NCBI GenBank assembly: GCA_025455085.1
Contig: JALONF010000049.1
Coordinates: 1-12,281, forward strand
Direction of reading: 5' to 3'
Source: Ignavibacteriaceae bacterium
GTDB taxonomy: Bacteria; Bacteroidota; Ignavibacteria; Ignavibacteriales; Ignavibacteriaceae
DNA: 12,281 nt
Shown here: positions 1-7,086 of the stretch, piece after piece
How positions within the stretch are numbered: the first letter of the stretch is position 1
Layout: every line of letters starts with the position of its first letter
Notes under the pieces: model-generated
The model's input: the letters and a program-made list of their open reading frames with translations, nothing else
Databases searched by the model: none
Told to the model about the DNA's origin: nothing
Made by a program: the position numbers and the translations under genes

Positions 1-1648
1 TTTCATCAACCTTTGCTGCTGCCGCATCATAAGATTTAATGAATGTATTTGTCGGCCCTGCAGTTGTACTCCAGAGTGCGGCGGTAATTAAGTTCACTCT
101 GCCCTTAACCGAAGTTGGTGAAGCACCTTCATATCTGGCTCTTAATGGATCACCATTTATTTTTTTATTGATATCTCTTAAGTCAGATTCAACAATAATT
201 ATATTATTGTAAGTGGCTGGCAATACTTCAGTTCCATCCAGTACTGCTTGCTTCAGATATGATATCTTATCGACGAGTTCACCTCTGAAAGCATCTGCAC
301 CGGTTATGGTTCTTGTGAGCTCTGCAACTTTTTTGTTGAATGCGTCAAGCGCAATTTTGTCTTCAGCTGGTAGAGAAGTATTATTTAACGATTTACAAAT
401 AAATTCTTTTGATGTTACTAATTCAGTGAATTTTCCATCTTGAAACTTCGATAATGAAACGAAATATCTTCCTGGAACAACCATGTAACCTTTATCGGCT
501 TCAATCCATGGTACTGAATCATCAAACGGTTCAAGTGAAATTGGAGTAGGTGGTGGATATCTGAAATTCCACACAATTCTGTTAACACCTTTTGTTGCAT
601 CAGTTTTTATTTTACGTACGACATTACCTGTTGCATCAGATATGGTAAATAGAAGATAGGCTTCAGGTTCTTCCTGTTCAGCTTTCAAAGTTTCGTAGGA
701 AGGATATTTTATGTCTTCTTTATTCTTTTGTTTTTTCTTCTCTTCGTCTCTGCGCAAATCCTTTAAAGTTTTGAATTCGTTTTTAAGATAGTAAGTGAAT
801 ACAGCTCCGATTTCCGGATTCGGTGCCGAGTAAAAGCTTGCACCCATAAATGCAACTCCTCTGAATCCTAATGGATTCGATGGAATGAACATCAATGCAT
901 CCTTGATTGGAAATATTTCTGCTTCTTTTTGTAAAGTTTCTTTAGACATAAATCTTAGTGGAGAATAATCATCAAGTATGAATACTCCTCTTCCAAAAGT
1001 TGAAACAACAAGATCGCTCTCTCTCTTTTGAATATCAAGATCCATCACACAAGCTGGAGGTATTCCGTTATTTAAAGCTATCCATTCTTTACCACCATCA
1101 TTTGAAAAATAAACTCCGTACAAGGTTCCGAGAAATAAAAGATTTTTGTCAACATGATCTTCTGCAACTGAATATGTGCTTCCAAGTTCAGGAAGGTTGT
1201 TGTTTATTGAGAACCAGCTTTTTCCACCATCAGTAGTTTTGTAAATGTATGGCTTGTAATCTCCGCCGACATAATTATGACAGGCAGCGTATGCGACATT
1301 GACATCAAAATTTGATGCAATGATGTGATGAATTCTTGTGTATTCAGGTAAACCGGAGGTAGCAGCCTTCGTCCAGCTAGATCCTCCGTTAGTTGTAACA
1401 TGAATTAATCCATCCCCGGAACCAACGAATAAAATATTTTCATCTAGGGGAGACTCTGCGATGGTTACGATTTGTGCCATCGCGCTTTTCCGTGCAAGCT
1501 GATCGATACTCCAGCTTTGTCCCATCAGCTTTTGCATTTCTTTTGGAACACCGCGAGTTAAATCGGGACTAATTTCTCTCCACGTACTTCCCTGATCATC
1601 ACTGCGCATAAGTTTGTTACCGCCATGGTACAATCTTTTATTATCAAA
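1..1648 (-). CDS. BNR-repeat protein, C-terminal fragment, running off the left edge
   Basis: This third open piece has about 549 codons without a stop from 1648 down to the window edge. The first ATG in the frame is at 1607-1609 and is internal (in NKLMRSDD), so it is not a natural start. Four Asp-box-like motifs are visible (DDQGSTW, TNGGSSW, TDGGKSW, NDGGKEW). The propeller closes with STFGRGVFILDDYSPLR around positions 960-1010. After that come a Lys/Glu-rich linker near 680-790, an Ig-like region containing TKGVNRIVWNFRYPPPTP around 545-600, and a helical C-terminal part at 1-400 resembling the family's usual tail. The true stop, and any secretion-sorting domain, lie outside the window. 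Confidence 0.75.
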
Positions 1649-2270
1649 ATTGCGAGTAAATTATGTTCGGGTCTTTCCAGTCAACCTGTGTTTCAAAACC
1701 ATCGCCGGAATTCGTGAATAGCCAATCTGAATTCACGATACCTCCAGAACTAATTGTCCGCGAAGGTCCGCCGAGACTATTGTTATCCTGCGTGCCGATG
1801 TAAACATTATAAAATGGCTCAGCATTATCTGTCGTAACTTTATAAATTTCTGCAATTGGAATATTTGACTTAAAATCCCAGTTCTTTGCCAGGTCGAAAG
1901 TTTCGTAAACTCCGCCATCACAGCCTGCTCGAATATGTTTGTTATCATTTGGATTTATCCAGAGTGCATGATTATCAACATGCTTTTTATCGTCACCGAG
2001 ATTTTTCCATGTCTTTCCTCCATCAACTGAAACCTGGAGAAAAGTATCATCGCTATAAACTCTTTCCACGTCAACAGGATCACAATAAAGTTCGTGGTAG
2101 TAAAATCCAGCTGATGCATTGTAACTATTTAGTTTCGTCCAGCTTGCGCCGCGGTCTGTGCTTTTATATGTACCTTTATTTTTTTCGGTTGCTTCGACTA
2201 CGGCAAAAAGATAATCAGGATTAACAGGTGAGATTGCCATTCCAATTCTTCCAACATCTTCAGAAGGCAA
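1644..2270 (-). CDS. BNR-repeat protein, middle fragment
   Basis: This is the second open piece, 208 residues from the first ATG. Its frame is actually open back to about 2306, adding 12 codons that read as another Asp box (DGGVTW). That ATG is therefore unlikely to be a genuine start. The fragment contains two more Asp boxes (TDRGASW, VDGGKTW), the conserved HVDNHALWINP stretch and the GTQDNNSLGGPS motif typical of this family. It stops at TGA 1644-1646, inside a run of four A on the plus strand, immediately after PNIIYSQF. Without a signal peptide of its own it could not be exported as a separate protein. Confidence 0.7.
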   Translation of the reverse strand: MPSEDVGRIGMAISPVNPDYLFAVVEATEKNKGTYKSTDRGASWTKLNSYNASAGFYYHELYCDPVDVERVYSDDTFLQVSVDGGKTWKNLGDDKKHVDNHALWINPNDNKHIRAGCDGGVYETFDLAKNWDFKSNIPIAEIYKVTTDNAEPFYNVYIGTQDNNSLGGPSRTISSGGIVNSDWLFTNSGDGFETQVDWKDPNIIYSQF

Positions 2271-2304
2271 GCCACCTTTTAGTTTATCCCAGGTTACTCC
2301 GCCG

Positions 2305-2898
2305 TCAAGGCTTCTTTAACACATTTGTCCAGGTTTTTCCGCCATCAGTTGTTTTATAGATTCCTCTGTCTCCGCCGCCAACTCTCGAAGAGCCATAAGC
2401 TGCAGCGTAGACTATATTTGAATTATTCGGATCGATTGCTATTCCACCGATCTGATGTGATTCTTTCAGGCCCATGTTGTTCCAGGTTTTTCCGCCGTTC
2501 TCAGTTTTGTAAATACCGTCACCGAAAATCACATTGTTCTGATTATTATTTTCGCCGGTACCAACCCAAACAACATTTGTGTTAGTTGGATCAATTTTAA
2601 CACAGCCAATCGCATAAGATTTATTCGCATCAAATACAGGGGAGAATGTAACTCCACTGTTCACTGTCTTCCACAAAGAGCCGTGACCAGATGCAACATA
2701 ATACTCACTGGAATTAAATGGATTCACTGCAATATCCACTACTCGTCCTCCTGTAACCGCAGGACCGATACTTCTGAAAGAGAGTCCGGCGAGTGATATA
2801 TTTTTTAGCGAATCAGGCTCAGAACTGCTCTGTGCTGAGGTGAGATTTGAAAACGTAAATAATAAAATTGAAACGAAAATGGTAAATGATTTATGCAT
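2305..2898 (-). CDS. BNR-repeat protein, N-terminal fragment with signal peptide
   Basis: This is the first open piece of the broken BNR gene, 197 residues. It begins with a clear Sec signal peptide: a Lys/His-containing start, a hydrophobic core at about residues 5-18, and probable cleavage after Ser-Ala at 21-22. The family hallmark FRSIGPAVTGGR with VVDIAVNP lies at residues 41-60. Asp-box-like repeats sit at about 79-85, 132-139 and 183-190, each starting a propeller blade. The frame ends right after the third Asp box with a TGA at 2305-2307, where a full-length relative would continue. Only a weak GAG lies about 9 bases before the ATG, so the start rests on the signal peptide. Confidence 0.8.
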   Translation of the reverse strand: MHKSFTIFVSILLFTFSNLTSAQSSSEPDSLKNISLAGLSFRSIGPAVTGGRVVDIAVNPFNSSEYYVASGHGSLWKTVNSGVTFSPVFDANKSYAIGCVKIDPTNTNVVWVGTGENNNQNNVIFGDGIYKTENGGKTWNNMGLKESHQIGGIAIDPNNSNIVYAAAYGSSRVGGGDRGIYKTTDGGKTWTNVLKKP

Positions 2899-3194
2899 AG
2901 TTATAACTCAGATTTGATTATTGAATGGTTAAACCAGCACAGCATTGCTGCACCGGGGTGAACTGTATGAATGTATGATCCGGCTTCGCTATGCTTCGCC
3001 GAGACAAGTTGCATAATTGTATGAAAATTTATTTATATACTATTATAAATTAAAGGATATTAAGACTGATTTACAATCTTTTGGGACAAGAATTTGATGA
3101 GTGGAAAATAGAATTGTTGAATGAAAGAATCTTAAATTAGATTCCGGATCGATCCGGCGGTTGCCGGATCGTCCGGATAGACATTTAATGGGGC
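2899..3194. other. Gene-free spacer with GC-rich islands in AT-rich DNA
   Basis: I see no convincing gene on either strand in these 296 bases. This spacer lies upstream of the BNR gene and downstream of the GTPase-like gene. It contains two GC-rich islands in otherwise AT-rich DNA. At 2940-3000 there are short palindromes (CAGCATTGCTG, CACCGGGGTG) and a direct repeat of GCTTCGC at 2983-2989 and 2993-2999. At 3127-3176 there are adjacent inverted repeats, listed separately. I could not recognise a promoter for the BNR gene here. Confidence 0.6.
3144..3176. repeat. GC-rich imperfect hairpin, possible terminator of the GTPase-like gene or REP-like element
   Basis: GATCCGGC (3151-3158) and GCCGGATC (3163-3170) form a perfect 8-base stem around a GGTT loop. 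The flanking CCGGA (3144-3148) and TCCGG (3172-3176) extend it to about 13 pairs with small bulges. CCGGATCGATCCGG at 3144-3157 is itself a perfect palindrome. A second inverted repeat, GAATCT/AGATTC (3127-3144), abuts it. The structure starts 18 bases past the stop of the minus-strand gene at 3195, which suits a terminator, but no good T-run follows on that strand. A dispersed REP-like element is the alternative. Confidence 0.55.
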
Positions 3195-4517
3195 TTACTT
3201 AATTATTTTCTTTTCTCTTAGCACAGATTCAATTGTGTTCTGCCCAATTTCTTGAAGTTCATAATTTACTCTTGTATATGGCTTATTGATTTTAATATAT
3301 CTGCTCAAATCTATTGGCGTACCGATTACAACTGAATCGCAATCGGTTTTGTTAATCGTAACCTCAAGATCCTTCATCTGTGCTGGTCCGTAGCCCATCG
3401 CAGGAAGCAGAACACCAATGTTTGGATATTTCTTAAATGTATCAGAAATTGTTTTCACAGTATAAGGTCTCGGGTCAACAATTTCCTTTGCACCAAGCTT
3501 TTGAGCCGCAATTGTTCCTGCACCATACTTCATTTCGCCGTGAGTTAATGTTGGGCCATCTTCCACAACCAGCACTCGCTTACCGCGAATAATTTCAGGT
3601 TTATCAACTGTAATAGGCGAAGCAGCTTCAATAATTGTTGCATCAGGATTTATCAACTTTGTGTTTTCAATTACTTCGAGTATATCATCATTATCTGCCG
3701 AATCAATTTTATTAATAACAGCGGCATCAGCCATTCTTAGAGAAGTATTTCCCGGATAATAGTAAAGTTCATGTCCCGGTCTGTGTGGATCAACAACAGT
3801 GAAAGTAACGTCAGCTTTGTAGAAAGAGAAATCATTATTTCCGCCATCCCACAAAATCACATCAGCTTCTTTTTCTGCTTCGCGAAGAATTGCTTCGTAA
3901 TCAACTCCAGCATAGATAACACCACCGCGGGCAACGTGTGGTTCGTACTCTTCTATTTCCTCTATTGTGCATTTATGCTTTGTAAGATCAGCATAAGTTG
4001 CAAAGCGTTGAACTTTTTGTTTTGCTAAATCACCATAAGGCATCGGGTGTCTGATAGCAACAACTTTTTTTCCTGCTTCGGTTAAAACTTTTACAATTTT
4101 TCTTGAAGTCTGAGATTTTCCTGCACCGGTTCTTACAGCTAAGACTGCGACAACAGGTTTTTTACTTTTCACTTGTGTTTCAGCTGCACCAAGTAATCGG
4201 AATGAAATTCCTGCAGCATTAACAACTGAAGCTTTAGCCATTACATAATCAAATGGAACATCTGAATACGAGAATACAACTTCATCAACTCTTAGATCTT
4301 TAATTAATTTCTCAAGATATTTTTCTTCATAAATTTTTATTCCTTTAGGATAGAGTTTTCCTGAAAGTTGTCTAGGGTATGTTCTTCCTTCGATATTTGG
4401 AATTTGTGTTGCAGTGAATGCAACAACGTTGTATGATCTGTTGTTTCTAAAAAACACATTGAAGTTATGAAAGTCGCGACCAGCCGCACCCATAATCAAA
4501 ACATTTTTGCGAGCCAT
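3195..4517 (-). CDS. COG2403-type P-loop protein, cyclic 2,3-diphosphoglycerate synthetase-like
   Basis: This 440-residue cytosolic protein belongs to the predicted-GTPase family often annotated as cyclic 2,3-diphosphoglycerate synthase, after the archaeal enzyme that cyclises 2,3-bisphosphoglycerate using ATP. The N-terminus has a second glycine-rich nucleotide-binding-like segment (GAAGRDFHNFN, residues 10-20). The Walker A loop is VRTGAGKS at 128-135. A hydrophobic strand ending in an acidic residue (DVILWDGGNND, 219-229) fits Walker B. NKID at 269-272 matches the GTPase NKxD motif. The length is normal for the family. The ATG is supported by AAGGAG at 4525-4530, seven bases upstream. It is transcribed divergently from the peptidase gene. 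Family membership is fairly secure. The reaction in bacteria is not, since cyclic 2,3-diphosphoglycerate is known mainly from methanogens. Confidence 0.85.
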   Translation of the reverse strand: MARKNVLIMGAAGRDFHNFNVFFRNNRSYNVVAFTATQIPNIEGRTYPRQLSGKLYPKGIKIYEEKYLEKLIKDLRVDEVVFSYSDVPFDYVMAKASVVNAAGISFRLLGAAETQVKSKKPVVAVLAVRTGAGKSQTSRKIVKVLTEAGKKVVAIRHPMPYGDLAKQKVQRFATYADLTKHKCTIEEIEEYEPHVARGGVIYAGVDYEAILREAEKEADVILWDGGNNDFSFYKADVTFTVVDPHRPGHELYYYPGNTSLRMADAAVINKIDSADNDDILEVIENTKLINPDATIIEAASPITVDKPEIIRGKRVLVVEDGPTLTHGEMKYGAGTIAAQKLGAKEIVDPRPYTVKTISDTFKKYPNIGVLLPAMGYGPAQMKDLEVTINKTDCDSVVIGTPIDLSRYIKINKPYTRVNYELQEIGQNTIESVLREKKIIK

Positions 4518-4524
4518 AAAGAAT

Positions 4525-4530
4525 CTCCTT
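4525..4530 (-). promoter_or_regulatory. Shine-Dalgarno site AAGGAG of the GTPase-like gene
   Basis: On the minus strand AAGGAG lies seven bases before the ATG at 4517. It fixes the start and shows that this organism uses anti-SD pairing for at least some genes. Confidence 0.75.
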
Positions 4531-4568
4531 TGGTTTATTGGTTGGATTAAATCTTATAAAATCATTGC

Positions 4569-4576
4569 CAAATTTA
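4569..4576 (-). promoter_or_regulatory. Candidate -7 element (TAAATTTG) of the GTPase-like gene
   Basis: The minus strand reads TAAATTTG, matching the Bacteroidota -7 consensus TAnnTTTG, about 50 bases before the start codon. I do not see a clear TTG-type -33 element at the expected distance, so this remains a candidate. Confidence 0.35.
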
Positions 4577-4610
4577 AGGCTTTTTGGCGAGAAAACCCGC
4601 TTTTTTGAGG

Positions 4611-4669
4611 AGTCAGATGACAGAATTCAGCAGTCAGAATTAAAAATTAATTTTTATGCGAATTCAGAA
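4611..4669. repeat. Degenerate CAGAATT-type short repeats and a 16-base AT palindrome
   Basis: Within 4611-4640 related words follow each other: GTCAGATG, CAGAATTCAG, GTCAGAATT. GAATTCAGAA recurs at 4660-4669. Between them, 4641-4656 (TAAAAATTAATTTTTA) is a perfect 16-base palindrome. This is low-complexity intergenic sequence between two divergent genes, with no coding signal. Confidence 0.5.
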
Positions 4670-4698
4670 CTTAAACACATTCTTTCATCTGGTTATTG

Positions 4699-4740
4699 AT
4701 ATCCGGCATCGGGTATCCAGCATCTAGTATCCAGCAACCA
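4699..4740. repeat. Three tandem copies of a 14-base unit
   Basis: Three 14-base units lie head to tail: 4699-4712 (ATATCCGGCATCGG), 4713-4726 (GTATCCAGCATCTA) and 4727-4740 (GTATCCAGCAACCA). TATCC and GCA occupy the same place in each copy. The array ends 18 bases before the candidate -7 element of the peptidase gene, so it covers the position where a -33 element or an activator site would be. Confidence 0.65.
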
Positions 4741-4757
4741 GTCTCACTTAAATTCAA

Positions 4758-4765
4758 TATCTTTG
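4758..4765 (+). promoter_or_regulatory. Candidate -7 element (TATCTTTG) of the M64 peptidase gene
   Basis: TATCTTTG matches TAnnTTTG exactly and implies a transcript starting near 4772 with a leader of about 33 bases. The same octamer appears upstream of the PAP2 gene on the other strand. No convincing -33 TTTG is visible; the tandem repeat occupies that place. Confidence 0.4.
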
Positions 4766-4792
4766 TACAGTTAAAAACGAACTTTCAATGAA

Positions 4793-4798
4793 AGAGGA
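4793..4798 (+). promoter_or_regulatory. Shine-Dalgarno site AGAGGA of the peptidase gene
   Basis: AGAGGA lies six bases before the ATG at 4805 and agrees with the start that gives a complete signal peptide. Confidence 0.6.
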
Positions 4799-4804
4799 AT
4801 AAAA

Positions 4805-6280
4805 ATGAAAAACCTTATAATAGTCTCATTCCTAACTTCACTTCTTATCTCATCTGCAATCGGGCAGGACTTCGAAACATTCAATAAATATTTTATTGAT
4901 GAAACAATGAGGATTGACTACCACCACGTTGGTGATGCCAAAGATGAGCTTATTACTCTCGATCAGATTTATAAATACGGTATCTGGGCAGGAAGCAGAG
5001 TTAATCTCATTGATGAAATGAATCTTGGAAGATATTGCGTAAAAATTTATGATGCGGCATCAAATGAATTAATCTACTCAAAAGGATTCGATAGTTACTT
5101 CGGCGAATATAAAACGAGCACTGAAGGATTAGAGGGTATCAAAAAAACTTTCCACGAATCAGCAATTATTCCATATCCGAAAAACAAAATTGTTTTTGCA
5201 ATGGAAAGAAGAGATTCGAAGCAGAATCTCTTTGAATTTTTCAGAAGAGAGATTGACCCGGCTGATATTATGATCATCAGGGATGAAGTGAAAGATAAGA
5301 TGGTGACGGTGTATGATGCAGAAACAAATGGTGAGACGCACAACAGGGTTGACGTTGTAATTCTTGGAGAAGGTTATACAATTGATGAAAGAACTAAATT
5401 CGAAAAAGACTTAAAATATTTTACAGAAGTTTTCTTTGGTTTGGAACCATACAAATCAAATCAGGAAAAGTTTAATATTCACGGAGTTTACAAGCCTTCG
5501 GGTGACAGCGGTATTGATGAACCCCCTGCAGATCAATACAGCAATACTGTTGTGAACTGTACTTTTAATTCGATGGGATCTGAGAGATATATTCTGACTG
5601 AAGATAACAAAGCTGTGAGAGATTTAGCTGCTCACGTTCCTTACGATGCAATTTATATTATGGTGAATCATCCTCGTTACGGCGGTGGAGGGATTTATAA
5701 TTTCTTCTGTACGTTTACAACTGATAATCAGTTCAGAGATTACCTTTTCCTTCACGAGTTCGGTCATTCGTTTTCTGGACTTGCCGATGAATATTACACA
5801 TCCGATGTTCAGTACAATGATTTTTATCCGGTTGGACTTGATCCTCTCGAACCAAACATTACTGCACTCACTGATCCTACAAATATCAAGTGGAAAGAAT
5901 TTTTAACTCCGGGAATTGAAATTCCTTCTAAATGGGACAAAGCAAAATATGATTCAATGGATTACAAATGGCAGGCTGAAAGAAGAGAGATGAACAAAAA
6001 AACTGCGCAGTTGAAGAGAGAACGCCAGTCATCTGATGTTATAAAAGCTGCTGAGGATGCTTACGCAAGAAAAGATAAAGAACATTCAGATCTTGTTGAT
6101 TCATACCTCAGGAAAAATACTAACTACGGCAAAGTTGGTGCCTTTGAAGGTGCAGGTTATGTAGCGAATGGAATGTATCGACCAATGCTTGACTGCATTA
6201 TGTTCTCAAAAGGGGAGCGTCCATTCTGTAAAGTTTGCGAAGCGCACATTATGAAAGTGATTGAACAATATACCGAATAG
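4805..6280 (+). CDS. Secreted M64 family zinc metallopeptidase (IgA-peptidase-like)
   Basis: This 491-residue exported peptidase of MEROPS family M64 is named after a clostridial IgA protease; the substrate here cannot be inferred. A signal peptide covers residues 1-20 with cleavage before Gln21. Residues 22 to about 155 match the beta-sandwich N-terminal domain of the family. The catalytic domain follows. HEFGHSFSGLADEY at 317-330 supplies zinc ligands His317 and His321, the general base Glu318 and the downstream Asp328. The conserved C-terminal FEGAGY...GMYRP...DC motif is at 447-464, with Cys464, Cys475 and Cys478. Between about 376 and 438 lies a very charged Lys/Glu/Arg helical insert, which makes the protein longer than the short members I remember. 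AGAGGA at 4793-4798 supports the start. The nucleosidase gene follows after 32 bases and may share its transcript. Confidence 0.9.
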   Translation: MKNLIIVSFLTSLLISSAIGQDFETFNKYFIDETMRIDYHHVGDAKDELITLDQIYKYGIWAGSRVNLIDEMNLGRYCVKIYDAASNELIYSKGFDSYFGEYKTSTEGLEGIKKTFHESAIIPYPKNKIVFAMERRDSKQNLFEFFRREIDPADIMIIRDEVKDKMVTVYDAETNGETHNRVDVVILGEGYTIDERTKFEKDLKYFTEVFFGLEPYKSNQEKFNIHGVYKPSGDSGIDEPPADQYSNTVVNCTFNSMGSERYILTEDNKAVRDLAAHVPYDAIYIMVNHPRYGGGGIYNFFCTFTTDNQFRDYLFLHEFGHSFSGLADEYYTSDVQYNDFYPVGLDPLEPNITALTDPTNIKWKEFLTPGIEIPSKWDKAKYDSMDYKWQAERREMNKKTAQLKRERQSSDVIKAAEDAYARKDKEHSDLVDSYLRKNTNYGKVGAFEGAGYVANGMYRPMLDCIMFSKGERPFCKVCEAHIMKVIEQYTE

Positions 6281-6312
6281 TAAAATTTTTTAATCTTTTG
6301 TAAAATGTTGAA

Positions 6313-7086
6313 ATGAAAACAAAACTTGACATAGCAAAAAACTGGCTTCCACGGTACACGGGAACAAAGATAGATGAGTTCGGTGATTATATGCTGCTCA
6401 CAAACTTCGATGATTATGTTGAAAAGTTTGCGGCTAAGTTTAAGACCGACATAAAAGGTATCGGTAAACCAATGCAGACAGCTACAAACTCAGATGGGCT
6501 GTCGATAATAAATTTTGGGATTGGATCAGCTAATGCTGCAACGATTATGGATTTACTTTCTGCCAGAACACCGAAGGGGGTTTTATTCCTCGGTAAGTGT
6601 GGTGGATTAAAAAAATCAACAGAGCTTGGACATTTTATTCTTCCAACAGCCGCAATAAGAGGTGAGGGAACAAGCAACGATTACAAACCACCAGAAGTTC
6701 CTGCACTTCCTTCATTCAAACTTCACAAATTTGTCTCTGATAAGATTGTCCAGAGGGGATTTGAGTACAGAACGGGGGTTGTTTATACAACTAATAGAAG
6801 ATTATGGGAATGGGATGATGAATTCAAAAATTATCTGCGAAAGCTATCCACAATCGCAATCGATATGGAAACAGCAACGCTATTTATCGTTGGATTAGTA
6901 AATGAAATTCCTCGTGGTGCATTGCTTTTAGTTTCAGATGTTCCAATGCTGCCCGAAGGAATAAAGACGGAAGAATCAGACAGGAGAGTAAGTCAGAAAT
7001 ATTCTGATGTTCACCTTGAAATAGGAATTGAAGCAATGACTGAGATCGGTGAAAAGGGCGAGCATATAAAACATTTTACTTATTGA
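6313..7086 (+). CDS. amn: AMP nucleosidase-like protein of the nucleoside phosphorylase (PNP/UDP) superfamily
   Basis: This 257-residue cytosolic protein resembles the short AMP nucleosidases of Bacteroidetes (TIGR01721 type). These are predicted to hydrolyse AMP to adenine and ribose 5-phosphate in purine salvage. They lack the N-terminal regulatory domain of the longer E. coli Amn. Visible superfamily motifs are GIGSANAA (69-76, phosphate/ribose site), GKCGGL (94-99), RGEGTSNDY (116-124), AIDMETATL (182-190, with the Met-Glu pair that contacts ribose) and SDVP (208-211). The ATG at 6313 has no SD, only an A-rich leader. An ATG at 6305 is ruled out because it meets a stop after two codons. 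The gene follows the M64 peptidase by 32 bases without a visible terminator. Its last 11 bases overlap the end of the opposing PAP2 gene. True AMP specificity versus phosphorylase activity is not settled by sequence. Confidence 0.85.
   Translation: MKTKLDIAKNWLPRYTGTKIDEFGDYMLLTNFDDYVEKFAAKFKTDIKGIGKPMQTATNSDGLSIINFGIGSANAATIMDLLSARTPKGVLFLGKCGGLKKSTELGHFILPTAAIRGEGTSNDYKPPEVPALPSFKLHKFVSDKIVQRGFEYRTGVVYTTNRRLWEWDDEFKNYLRKLSTIAIDMETATLFIVGLVNEIPRGALLLVSDVPMLPEGIKTEESDRRVSQKYSDVHLEIGIEAMTEIGEKGEHIKHFTY

Larger units (their letters stand above)
1..2898 (-). pseudogene. Secreted VPS10/sortilin-like BNR-repeat protein, frame broken twice; 3' end off the left edge
   Basis: This locus encodes an exported multi-Asp-box beta-propeller protein of the large (about 1000 residue) sortilin-like / 'glycosyl hydrolase' BNR family common in Bacteroidota-type genomes. 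Its substrate is unknown. Coding signal continues on one strand from 2898 to position 1 but changes frame near 2306 and near 1646, each time by one base. Ten Asp-box-like motifs of the DGGKTW type are spread over the three pieces. The pieces are collinear with the family: FRSIGPA...GGR near the N-terminus, the GGTQDNNSLGG-type motif in the middle, and STFGRGVFILDDY towards the C-terminus. At both breaks the sequence jumps over a segment I remember as normally present, roughly 40 to 50 residues each time. That size is from memory, not measured. Either the gene is decaying, or the assembly lost two segments. About 966 residues are visible. Confidence 0.8.

Noticed and set aside
1644..1652. Programmed frameshifting in the BNR gene
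   Set aside because: The slip site is an ordinary run of four T with no downstream structure. The family encodes this protein in one frame, and family sequence seems to be missing at the break.
1886..2224. A 112-codon plus-strand open frame opposite the BNR gene
   Set aside because: It is antisense to well-supported BNR coding sequence, has a His/Arg/Leu-rich low-quality composition and no ribosome binding site.
3050..3144. Short plus-strand frame reading LIYNLLGQEFDEWKIELL and ending at a TAG near 3139
   Set aside because: The first residues resemble the YNLLGQE core of type IX sorting domains, but the similarity ends there. The open stretch is under 30 codons with no proper start, so chance is the simplest explanation.
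4699..4740. CRISPR array
   Set aside because: The units are 14 bases, contiguous and degenerate with no spacers, and there are no cas genes.
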